A stretch of 64,000 bases of DNA, taken from Kolteria novifilia (GTDB taxonomy: Bacteria; Planctomycetota; Planctomycetia; Kolteriales; Kolteriaceae). Shown here in pieces: positions 26,034-33,997 of this stretch. A program made the translations under genes and the position numbers. Numbering within the stretch: the first letter of the stretch is position 1; each line of letters begins with the position of its first letter. The stretch spans positions 5,766,001-5,830,000 of the forward strand of contig CP036279.1 of the NCBI GenBank assembly GCA_007748055.1. Reading direction: 5' to 3'. The notes beneath the pieces were generated by a model. It did not search any database, had not been told where the DNA came from, and was given only the letters and a program-made list of their open reading frames with translations.

Positions 26034-27207
26034 GGGCGGAGTCGAAGACGAGGCTGACTTCGCGATCCTTCGTCACCAGATGCATCGACACTTTGCCTTC
26101 CAGCATGTCGGTCAGTTCCTCGCCGCAGACCTCCTTGCGCCATCCGCGCGCCAGCCGGGGAAGCTCGGTTGCTCCCGGACGCTTGAGATGCCAGTCGATC
26201 AATTTCTGCAGATCGTCGTTGGTCCCCAGCAGACTCGGCGCCACCTGCTCGCGGTGAGCGATGTGGTACATCGCTGCCGAGAGAATCTTTAGCGGCATCT
26301 GATCATCGGTCGCGGCGCGACGCGGCGGCCGCTTGGGAAGATCCTTGTCCGGCAACGCCAATGCTCGGCGAATCCCTTCCAGGAGTTCGTCGGCCCAGCG
26401 ACCATCCTTGATGTTCCCCAACCCGCGCGTCTTCTTCAGATCGGCGAGGCTCTTCGGCTTGCGCTTGGCCAGTTCGACGAGCAAATCGTCCCGCATTACC
26501 CAGCGTGGAGGCTTGTCGAGATGCCGGGCTCGTTTGTCGCGCAGCTCCGCCAATTCCCTCAAGATCGCGAGGTTCCGCGAGGTCATCGAGCCGGAACCGT
26601 TGACGCGCCGATAGTTCGCCACCGGCGGCTTCTCCTGCTGCCGGAGCACCTCCGCATTCTCTTCCTCGAGCCAGTGCTGCCGTCCCATCCGATCGAGCCG
26701 TTCGAGAATCGCCTCCCGGAGACGGTGAAGGTGCTTCACATCCCCGAGGGCGTAATCGACCTGTCTTGAAGAGAGAGGGCGTGCCCGCCAATCGGTTCGC
26801 GCCTCGGTCGAGGCAATTTCGACCCCGAGGCTCCGGTAGAGGAGATTGGCGTAGGAGAGGGGAAAGCCGAAGCCGACCAATCCGGCCGCGAGCTGAACGT
26901 CGAAGAGTTTTTCGGGGGTCGCTCCAGAGCTCGCCCGGCAAAAGTTCATCTCTTCCTTGGCGGCGTGAGCGATCACCTCGTGCCCCGGCTCGACGAGGAT
27001 CTCCCAAAACTCCGAGACATCCTTGACCGCCAGGGGATCGATCGCGCGTTGCTCGTCCTTGGTGGAGACTTGAATCAGACAGAGCTGCGGCGAGTAGGTG
27101 TATTCCGGAACGAACTCGGTATCGAGGCCGATGATGGGCTCCGTGCGCAGGGCGTCACAAAGCTTTTTGAACTCTTGAGTTGAGGTAATCAGCGCTTCCT
27201 CGGGCAT
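26002..27207 (-). CDS. rnd: Ribonuclease D
   Basis: A 401-residue 3'-5' exoribonuclease of the DEDD type that trims tRNA and other stable RNA ends. Exo I is seen as GLDTEFVPEY (Asp29, Glu31), exo III as YALGDVKHL. In the exo II region, HAAKEEMNF has Glu where E. coli RNase D has the catalytic Asp. An HRDC-type helical domain follows from about residue 210 (RNLAILRELAELRDKRARHL). The start at 27207 follows AAGGATTGGAC. The frame stays open to 28116, but that part is antisense to the lipoprotein gene and is rejected. argJ follows and overlaps by 32 bp. Confidence 0.93.
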   Translation of the reverse strand: MPEEALITSTQEFKKLCDALRTEPIIGLDTEFVPEYTYSPQLCLIQVSTKDEQRAIDPLAVKDVSEFWEILVEPGHEVIAHAAKEEMNFCRASSGATPEKLFDVQLAAGLVGFGFPLSYANLLYRSLGVEIASTEARTDWRARPLSSRQVDYALGDVKHLHRLREAILERLDRMGRQHWLEEENAEVLRQQEKPPVANYRRVNGSGSMTSRNLAILRELAELRDKRARHLDKPPRWVMRDDLLVELAKRKPKSLADLKKTRGLGNIKDGRWADELLEGIRRALALPDKDLPKRPPRRAATDDQMPLKILSAAMYHIAHREQVAPSLLGTNDDLQKLIDWHLKRPGATELPRLARGWRKEVCGEELTDMLEGKVSMHLVTKDREVSLVFDSARGATSETASN

Positions 27208-27588
27208 GTCCAATCCTTGACGTCTCGCCAATCGACAACGGGCTTGGTAATCGGGTCTTCCGAGTTCCTCTTGATTCGTCCCCGAGTCGGGTCTATATCC
27301 TGCCGCGAAATCCAACTTCCTTGACACCAGCACCGACGAATGGACCATCCGTCGACCCAATGAACATTCATAGGGATCGTCATCGGCGGGCGTAGCGACG
27401 ACCGGCTGCCCCAATGGTGACACATTGCGGTGTCGACGGCCATGCAAGAAGAGACAACTTGGCGAAGACGCCTTCCCGTCGGGAAGACGTTTCCCGCCAA
27501 CCGGTCGTCTGACAAAACGTCGTTGAGGATTCGCTTCGACTTCCTTTGGAAGCCGAGATTGTTTCGCGTACCGAGGGGCCCACGACCA
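27208..27588. other. Divergent intergenic region with a short palindrome
   Basis: The gap between rnd and the rightward lipoprotein gene holds no gene I can support. CTTCCCG-T-CGGGAAG at 27472-27486 is a perfect inverted repeat, flanked by ACG and CGT that extend it past one mismatch. It lies about 100 bp before the lipoprotein start and could be an operator or a leader hairpin. Confidence 0.45.
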
Positions 27589-29232
27589 ATGAGACGAGGC
27601 ATGTTGGCTCAACGCGACTCTTTGAACGGACCATCGCTTGGCTCGCGGAGCTCCCAGCGCCGCTGGGGTCGATGCTGCTTGGTGGGCATCGCCCTGCTCG
27701 CCGGCTGTCAGAGCCTCGGCGCCAATCGGGAAGTTTCCGAAGACACGATGAACCGTTGGTCGCCCAAGGACACCGCCGAGCAAAGCGCCGAAGCGAATCG
27801 TCCGGCGACGTTGCCTCCCAAGAAGGTTCCTTCCGAAGCGCTCGCCCAGAAACCGAGCCCGCCGAGGGAAGTTCCCCAACAGATCCGTCAGCCGAAGCCG
27901 ACCAGCGCCCCATCCCAGACGGTCTCGGAACCGACTCTGCTGACAGTCTCCCTGCGCCCGAATCGACCGACCAAGAAGGCGACGGCGAGCGAACCGACCA
28001 TTCCCGAACTCAAGGCCTCGGTCCGTCCCGCTTCCGCGTTGATGACAGTGGCGGCCGACCCGGCAAAGAAGGCATCGACCACAACCGTCCCGGAAACGGA
28101 AGCCACCGACGACCAACTGGAGGTTTCCCTCGGAAGAGCCGTGGCGGCGATGGACGGGGTTGCCGACGATTCGGACTCAGCGGACGTCGCTCCTCCGCCA
28201 CCCGCTCCGCTCTTTGGCTCGGCTTCCGCGAAGCTTGCCAAGGAAGTGGAACCTCCGAAGCTAGACGCCGCGAGTGCGAGCGGAACGCTGATGCCTCCAC
28301 CGCCGGCTCCGCTCCTCTCGGAGACCGACGGGAACGAATCCAAACCGACTAGCGATGCCGACGAGACGACCGCCGAGGCACCGACGCCCAGCGATCCCAA
28401 GATGCCCGCGACGGTGGTCGCCGCTCTTCCCGAGGAAACTTCCGATGCAACGACTCCCGCGACCGAGCCAACCGCCGATGTCGAGGGACCGAACCTCGAC
28501 AAACTGGCGAACGTCGCCGATCCGACCGACACCGAAGAGCCGGTGATCGCCGATCTCTCGGCGTCGCTCGTGCCGAAGCTGCCACCCACGAGTGTGGTTC
28601 CCGCCGCGCCTGCCAAGGAGGAAGGACCCGAGGAAGTGATCGCGATGAAGCGGATGGTGCCGCCTCCGCCCGCTTGCCTCGCTGACGAGACCCGACCGCT
28701 CACCGCTCCGACCGAGCCCTCTCCGGGGTTGACGATGAACTCGCCGGGCGAGATGCCCGCGTCCCCGAAAGATGGATCCGACGACGCGGACCTGGTGCTC
28801 GACAACACCAAGCTCTGCAAGCAAATCAAGGGCTTTGGCAGCGTGGTCCCGACGACGAGCGACCAGCTCCGTCCGGGCCAACAGCTTCTCGTCTACACGG
28901 AGGTCAAGAATTTCGCGTCGTCTCCCGCGGGGAGCGGCTTTGAGACTTCCCTGGCGAGCAAGATCACGATTGAAACAGCCGACGGCACCGTCTTGCATCC
29001 GATGGAGTTCGACAACATCCACGACCGATGCCAAACCAAGCGACACGACTTCTATTGTCACTACACGTTCATCCTTCCCAGCCACCTTCCCGCTGGGAAC
29101 TACTTGCTTCGGCTGAAAGTGAAGGATCTGAAAACCGACTCGATGGGAGAGCGGACGCTGGCCTTTTCGATTGCCCCGGCGTCGACGATCGCCCAACGGA
29201 GTATTCGGGCGACCGAGGACCAGAAAGGATGA
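27589..29232 (+). CDS. Proline-rich lipoprotein with C-terminal globular domain
   Basis: A 547-residue protein. A lipoprotein signal ends at LLAGC, with lipid-attachment Cys40. Residues 41 to about 390 are low-complexity, rich in Pro, Ala, Thr, Glu and Asp and probably disordered, with PPPPAPL-type motifs repeated three times. The last 145 residues form a folded, beta-rich domain (FGSVVPTTSDQLRPGQQLLVYTEV up to the C-terminal RTLAFSIAP). The start at 27589 is supported by GAGGGG; 27601 is also possible. The next gene starts 4 bases after the stop, so the two are an operon, likely working together at the cell surface. I recognise no family. Confidence 0.75.
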   Translation: MRRGMLAQRDSLNGPSLGSRSSQRRWGRCCLVGIALLAGCQSLGANREVSEDTMNRWSPKDTAEQSAEANRPATLPPKKVPSEALAQKPSPPREVPQQIRQPKPTSAPSQTVSEPTLLTVSLRPNRPTKKATASEPTIPELKASVRPASALMTVAADPAKKASTTTVPETEATDDQLEVSLGRAVAAMDGVADDSDSADVAPPPPAPLFGSASAKLAKEVEPPKLDAASASGTLMPPPPAPLLSETDGNESKPTSDADETTAEAPTPSDPKMPATVVAALPEETSDATTPATEPTADVEGPNLDKLANVADPTDTEEPVIADLSASLVPKLPPTSVVPAAPAKEEGPEEVIAMKRMVPPPPACLADETRPLTAPTEPSPGLTMNSPGEMPASPKDGSDDADLVLDNTKLCKQIKGFGSVVPTTSDQLRPGQQLLVYTEVKNFASSPAGSGFETSLASKITIETADGTVLHPMEFDNIHDRCQTKRHDFYCHYTFILPSHLPAGNYLLRLKVKDLKTDSMGERTLAFSIAPASTIAQRSIRATEDQKG

Positions 29233-29236
29233 AGCC

Positions 29237-30739
29237 ATGTTTGGATTGATGCCCATGGCGGCGGCGATGGCGACTCTAGCCTTCGGTGCCGGCGACACGG
29301 AAAGTGATCTCATTTACAGCCCCGAGCGGGTCTTTCGTATCCCGTTGGACCTCAACGAAGCCGAGCGCGAGCGGATCAAGCTCGTGCGCGTCTTCGTTTC
29401 GGGGAGCCACGGAAACTCCTGGACACGTCTCGAGGATGGTAAGCCCGATACCAAGACGGTGACCTTCCAGGCCAAGAGAGACGGCGAATACTGGTTCAGC
29501 GTCGCCCTGATCGATCGCGATGGGCGGCAAACGCCTGGCGACATCAGTGCCGTCGAACCGGGACTCAAGGTACTCGTCGATTCCCAGGATCCCGACCTCG
29601 TGCTTCGGCCGATCCGAAGCCGAAGTGGCCACCGAGGAGTCCGCTGGGAAGTCACCGACGCCAACCCCAAGGCCAACGCGTTGCGGCTCGCGGTGTGGGA
29701 TGACAAGACCTCGGCGTGGAAGTCCTACCCGATCGAGACGCCCGAGAAGAATCTCGTTTGGTTCAAGCAGGACGAGTCGTTCCAGAAGATCCAGGCCCAG
29801 ATCACCGACCGGGCCGGTCGCGCGACCGTCATGGAAGTGATGATCGAGGAGAATCAGTTCGCCAAGCGTCAGGTCGACACCTTCGCGCTCGATCAGGCGG
29901 AGGAGAAGACCGTCGCGACCCGGATTCCTCGGGCCTTCGCGAAGAAGTCGCCTCCCGTCCAACAGGCGAGCCACACGCCCGAGCCGAAGCCGGCAATGGC
30001 GAGCGCGGCGGTCACCGAGAAGTCGGCCGCGCCGATGGCTCCTTCGAAAATGCCCGAACCCGCAAAGGCTCCCGAGCCGCCGAAGATGCCGAGCGCAACG
30101 GCCGACGCGCAGTTGCGTCCCGAGGGTCGCAGCTTCTGCGCCTCGCGGCGACTGGTCGTCCACTACGAAGTCGATAAGAGCGGCAAGGAAGTCGGCCCCG
30201 TCGAACTCTGGGGCAGTACCGATGGCGGGGAGAACTGGACGGTCCTCTCGCGCGACACCGACAAGACCTCTCCCATTGAGGCCGAACTGGGTCACGATGG
30301 AACCTGGGGGCTGCGCATTGTCGTTGATGCCGATCTCCCGATGTCGCGTCCGACGCCCGGATCGACGCCGGAATTGTATGTCGAGATCGACACGACCAGC
30401 CCCGTGGTGCTCGCGAAGAACCCGGTGATCAGCGACGGCATGGTGGAGCTGACTTGGTCCGCCGCCGATCAGAACCTTTCGTCGGAATCGACGAACATCT
30501 TCTACGCGACGAATCCCGAAGGGCCCTGGAAACAGATCGGCGAATCCTTGGAAGGAACTGGCCGATTCGTCTGGGAGTTGCCCGAATCGAACACGAAGAA
30601 CGGTTCACAACATTTCCGGATCGAGGCTCGCGACGAAGCCGGCAACGTCGGCGACATCAACGTGGTCGCCCGTCCGCCGTTGGCGAACATCGAGCAAGGG
30701 GGACGCTTGCTTCGCGTCGCTCCGTTCGCGGCCAACTAG
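29237..30739 (+). CDS. Exported protein with Ig-like/fibronectin-type beta domains
   Basis: A 500-residue protein with a short hydrophobic N-terminus (MPMAAAMATLAFGAG) that probably acts as a signal peptide. Residues 20-200 include a beta-sandwich-like segment (FQAKRDGEYWFSVALIDRDG). A Pro/Ala/Lys-rich linker lies at about 235-290. The C-terminal 200 residues look like two further beta domains (PVELWGSTDGGENWTVLSRD; VELTWSAADQNLSSESTNIFY; HFRIEARDEAGNVGDI). No catalytic motif is visible, so a binding or structural role is more likely than an enzyme. AAAGGATG precedes the start, 4 bases after the lipoprotein stop. Confidence 0.75.
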   Translation: MFGLMPMAAAMATLAFGAGDTESDLIYSPERVFRIPLDLNEAERERIKLVRVFVSGSHGNSWTRLEDGKPDTKTVTFQAKRDGEYWFSVALIDRDGRQTPGDISAVEPGLKVLVDSQDPDLVLRPIRSRSGHRGVRWEVTDANPKANALRLAVWDDKTSAWKSYPIETPEKNLVWFKQDESFQKIQAQITDRAGRATVMEVMIEENQFAKRQVDTFALDQAEEKTVATRIPRAFAKKSPPVQQASHTPEPKPAMASAAVTEKSAAPMAPSKMPEPAKAPEPPKMPSATADAQLRPEGRSFCASRRLVVHYEVDKSGKEVGPVELWGSTDGGENWTVLSRDTDKTSPIEAELGHDGTWGLRIVVDADLPMSRPTPGSTPELYVEIDTTSPVVLAKNPVISDGMVELTWSAADQNLSSESTNIFYATNPEGPWKQIGESLEGTGRFVWELPESNTKNGSQHFRIEARDEAGNVGDINVVARPPLANIEQGGRLLRVAPFAAN

Positions 30740-30990
30740 CCAGTAAGAGACTGTTCGTGGGAAGACATCGCCGGGCACTCACCCGGCCCGTCTTCCCGCG
30801 ACGTGGGGTGCTACGGCGACAAATGGCTCGCCCCCCTCAACGCAAACATCCCATTTAACCCATTGCCCCAGATCGTCGCCTCTTGCAGAATGGCAGAGCC
30901 GGAGCGGGAACGACTCCGCTCGCTTGACGTCCTGGGCATTGTCGTAGGAACGCGGCAACTTCCCGAATGGGTCACGATGGGAGAATCATC

Positions 30991-31278
30991 ATGCGCCGAT
31001 GTGTTTTGATGGCCGCCGCGCTGCTTCTGAGCATCACGTTCGCCACGAGCGAAGCGCAAGCTTGGGGCAACAAGCGCCGTTCGTTCTACGTTCCGACCTA
31101 CCCCTACGGCGCCGCTCCGGTCGTCGGCTACTACACGCCGCCGATCGTCGCTCCCCCGTCGTACATCTACTGGACGCAGCCCTATCCCTACGGCGTCGCG
31201 CCGGTCTACCCGTACTACGTGGGTCCGAACGGGTTCATCTACTCCTTCAACCCGCCGGTCTATCAGTACGTCTACTAA
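30991..31278 (+). CDS. Small secreted Tyr/Pro-rich protein
   Basis: A 95-residue protein. A signal peptide covers about 1-24 (ALLLSITFATSEAQA). The mature 71 residues are very rich in Tyr, Pro and Val, with YPYG repeated twice and runs such as PVYPYYVGPN, ending VYQYVY. Such composition suggests a structural or adhesive surface protein, but no family is recognised. GGGAGA precedes the ATG at 30991; an upstream in-frame ATG at 30967 would spoil the signal peptide. It is a single gene with a stem-loop at 31308 after it. Confidence 0.72.
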   Translation: MRRCVLMAAALLLSITFATSEAQAWGNKRRSFYVPTYPYGAAPVVGYYTPPIVAPPSYIYWTQPYPYGVAPVYPYYVGPNGFIYSFNPPVYQYVY

Positions 31279-31307
31279 CTGCGCGAGAACGAGTGCGAAG
31301 GGACTTC

Positions 31308-31328
31308 ACCTCTCCAACGGGGAGAGGT
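31308..31328. terminator. Stem-loop after the Tyr/Pro-rich gene
   Basis: ACCTCTCC and GGAGAGGT form an 8-bp stem around AACGG, 30 bp after the stop at 31278. No T-run follows, so termination is likely but not certain. The sequence belongs to the same loose family as the CTCTCCCC hairpins just downstream. Confidence 0.5.
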
Positions 31329-31416
31329 CGGCGAGCAACGCGAGACGGATGAAAGGATTGAAGGCCCCGAAACGGCAAAAGCGCCTCGTCGAACGGAAGC
31401 CCCCTCACCCCTAACC

Positions 31417-31480
31417 ACTCTCCCCATGGGAGAGGGGAACAAGAGGCTCACTCTCCCCATGGGAGAGGGGAACAAGAGGC
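31417..31480. repeat. Tandem CTCTCCCC-AT-GGGAGAG hairpin pair
   Basis: A 31-base unit is repeated exactly at 31417-31447 and 31450-31480 (period 33). Each copy holds the inverted repeat CTCTCCCATGGGAGAG-type stem with AACAAGAGG after it. CCCTCACCCC precedes the first copy. It lies between two convergent genes, 12 bp from the rpoN stop, and could be the rpoN terminator. Confidence 0.7.
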
Positions 31481-31491
31481 AGCCGACGAAC

Positions 31492-32973
31492 TTAGACGTG
31501 CTGTTTGCGTTGGCGTGACGAAGGGATTGCCAGCATCTTGCGGTACTTCGTGACGGTTCGCCTGGCGAGAGGATACCCGAGATCCTTCAAGCGATTGACG
31601 AGTTCGTCGTCGCTGTAGGGACTGCGTTTGTCCTCTTGATCGATGATCTCGGTCAGCTTGCGTTTGATGGTATCCCAAGCAACCTCTTGCCCATCGGCGG
31701 TGGTCGTCCCGCCGCCGAAGAAGCGCTTGAGGGGGAAGATTCCGCGAGGGGTCTGCACCCACTTGTCGTCGACGGCCCGACTGACGGTCGTGACGTGAAC
31801 CCCGACTTTGTCCGCGATTTGCTGCATCTTCAGCGGTTCGATCGCGTCGGGGCCCTTCTCCAAGAATGACTTTTGATGCTCGACGATGGCGCGCGTCACC
31901 TTCTCGAGCGTGTTGCGCCGCTGTTCGATCGAATCGAGCAACCAACGGGCGGCGGTGAGCTTGCGCTTGACATACTCAAGCGTCTTGGGGTCGCCGCGCT
32001 TCTCACGCAGCATGTTGGCGTACTGTTTGCTGATACGGACGCGCGGCGTGTTGTCGTCATTCATCTTGATGACGAAGTCGCCATTGCTGTCGGGTTCGAT
32101 CACCACGTCGGGGACGACGTACTGGACCGAGGTCGGGACGTACGATCCGCCCGGATTCAAGTCGAGGTGGCGGAGTTGCTCCATCGCTTCGCGAATCAGT
32201 TCGAGGGAATAACCGGTCTTGCGTTCGACCTGCGGGAGCCGGTTGTGCTCCAAATCCTCGAGGTGATTGGCGACGAGCGTCCGCAAGACGTCGGCGTGCT
32301 CGATGTCGAGTTCCGGGTTCTCCAACTGGAGGAGCAAGCATTCCCGCAAATCGCGAGCGCCGACGCCCGCCGGTTCGAGTTGCTGAACCAGGAAGAGCGC
32401 TTCCTCGGAGTCCTCGTCACTGATCGGATGGGTGAAGGTTAGCCGGATCTCGCTCAATGGCGAAGTGAGAAATCCGCGGTGATCGAGATTCGCGACGATG
32501 TGCCGGGCGAACTCGATGATGTGTGGTTCCGCGTCGGCCAAGTTGATCTGATCGAGCAGATGGTCCTCCAGCGACGAAGGCCGGCCGACCATGTTCTGCA
32601 TCGCGTCCTGTTTCTTGTCGGAGAGCTCGATGCCGGCAAGTCGCGAGGGCTGGTGCGTCGGGGTGAAGTTCTCGTTCCACTCATCCACCAGTTGCTCGAA
32701 AGCGTCGATCTCCTGGTCGGAGGGCCCGTCGCTCTTCTCTTGATCGCTCAGGCTGCCGTCGGTCGTCGCCCCATGTTCGGCTTCGAAGTCGGTTGTCGGT
32801 GTCTCGTTGGCGGAAGTTCCCAGCTCCAAGGTGATGTTCTGCTCGAACTCTTGCTGAATTCGCTCCTCGAGCGCCATGATCGGGAGTTGGAGGATCTCCA
32901 TCGACTGGATCATGCGCGGCGCCAGCTTCATTTGCTGGAGCATTCGCATCTGTTGAGAAACGTCGAGCCGCAT
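31492..32973 (-). CDS. rpoN: RNA polymerase sigma-54 factor
   Basis: A 493-residue full-length RpoN. Region I is Gln/Leu-rich (MRMLQQMKLAPRMIQSMEILQ) and would contact activators. An acidic region II follows at about 50-110. The core-binding domain and HTH lie in the middle (MQQIADKVGVHVTTVSRAVD). The DNA-contacting RpoN box, ARRTVTKYR at 470-478, is intact. Sigma-54 reads GG-N10-GC promoters and needs an ATP-driven enhancer-binding activator. This matters because three such sites precede the DUF1559 genes in the same window. recR lies 99 bp upstream on the same strand. No activator gene is in the window. Confidence 0.97.
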   Translation of the reverse strand: MRLDVSQQMRMLQQMKLAPRMIQSMEILQLPIMALEERIQQEFEQNITLELGTSANETPTTDFEAEHGATTDGSLSDQEKSDGPSDQEIDAFEQLVDEWNENFTPTHQPSRLAGIELSDKKQDAMQNMVGRPSSLEDHLLDQINLADAEPHIIEFARHIVANLDHRGFLTSPLSEIRLTFTHPISDEDSEEALFLVQQLEPAGVGARDLRECLLLQLENPELDIEHADVLRTLVANHLEDLEHNRLPQVERKTGYSLELIREAMEQLRHLDLNPGGSYVPTSVQYVVPDVVIEPDSNGDFVIKMNDDNTPRVRISKQYANMLREKRGDPKTLEYVKRKLTAARWLLDSIEQRRNTLEKVTRAIVEHQKSFLEKGPDAIEPLKMQQIADKVGVHVTTVSRAVDDKWVQTPRGIFPLKRFFGGGTTTADGQEVAWDTIKRKLTEIIDQEDKRSPYSDDELVNRLKDLGYPLARRTVTKYRKMLAIPSSRQRKQHV

Positions 32974-33072
32974 CTTCCGCTACCCAAAAGGGTGACTACT
33001 TCACCGGTCACATGCCGGCGTCCATCCATGTGGTCGGAACGTTCCGATGGTCATCGGTCGTTCCACCGTCGC

Positions 33073-33672
33073 TCAGAACTTCTGCCGTCCCGAGAGCGCG
33101 TCCGCGAGCATCTCGCGATTGGCGAACTCCAGAACCGTACCGCTGGCCAACCCGCGAGCCAGCCGCGTCACGTTGACGTCGTAGTCGGCCAAGACATTCG
33201 ACAGATAAAGCGCCGTTCCATCCCCTTCAAGGGTGGGATTGGTCGCCATGATCACCTCTTTGATCGTCCCCCGTCGTACGCGGTCGACGAGAGGCCCGAT
33301 CGTCAGCTTGTCCGGGGTGATTCCCTCCAAGGGGGCGATCCGCCCATGGAGCACGTGATAGACGCCTTGGAAGCTGCCGGTCTTCTCGAGGGACATCAAG
33401 TCTCGGGGCTGCTCGACCACACAGAGCAGACTCTGGTCGCGGCGCGCATCCTGGCACACCTGGCAAATGTCCGTTCCCTCCGACAGGTTAAAACACTCCC
33501 GACAGAGGCGAACGTTGGTTTTGACGTCCTCGATCGCGCGGGCGAGCTTCAGCGCGTCCTCAGCCCGAGCTTGCATCAGGTAGTGGGTGATTCTCTCGGC
33601 CGACTTGGGCCCGATCCCCGGCAATCGGGTCAACTCTTCCGTCAGTCGTTCGACACTAGGCGTCAGACTCAC
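33073..33672 (-). CDS. recR: Recombination mediator protein
   Basis: A 199-residue full-length RecR, which with RecO and RecF loads RecA at gaps. The helix-hairpin-helix LTRLPGIGPKSAERIT is at the N-terminus, the zinc finger Cys57, Cys60, Cys70 and Cys73 is complete, and the Toprim domain begins with LLCVVEQPRDLMSLEKTG. The usual upstream partners, dnaX and the YbaB-type gene, are not next to it. It may share a transcript with rpoN downstream. Confidence 0.97.
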   Translation of the reverse strand: MSLTPSVERLTEELTRLPGIGPKSAERITHYLMQARAEDALKLARAIEDVKTNVRLCRECFNLSEGTDICQVCQDARRDQSLLCVVEQPRDLMSLEKTGSFQGVYHVLHGRIAPLEGITPDKLTIGPLVDRVRRGTIKEVIMATNPTLEGDGTALYLSNVLADYDVNVTRLARGLASGTVLEFANREMLADALSGRQKF

Positions 33673-33997
33673 ACACGATCCCTCGTCCGATGGGTTGCGT
33701 CCCGATGATCATCCAATTCGGGCCCCCCCTCTCTTGATAGATACGATCGGGGAACTCAGCAAGTGGGTTTTTCCACAATGGCATCAGAGTTGCTGCCCAT
33801 CAAACGAAATCCTTCGCCATCTCCATGCGATTTCCGTGCCGATCGCCGTCATCTCGCTAGCATGAGAGTGGGCAAGATACCACTAAGGAGAGTGTTTCGA
33901 CACCTCCCCTCTTCCGATCGGCAAGTCAATGCCGGATCTCGGCGAGGCACGCTCGAACACCATTGACGCCCAAAGCCGTACTCAGGCCGGATGACAC
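33673..33997. other. Intergenic region, nothing recognised
   Basis: This 325-bp divergent gap between recR and the protoporphyrinogen oxidase gene shows no gene, clear hairpin or dispersed-repeat copy. It must hold both promoters. Confidence 0.4.

Noticed and set aside
27208-28116. N-terminal extension of RNase D by 303 codons
   Set aside because: It is antisense to the lipoprotein gene, and a proper ribosome site and family-length start exist at 27207.
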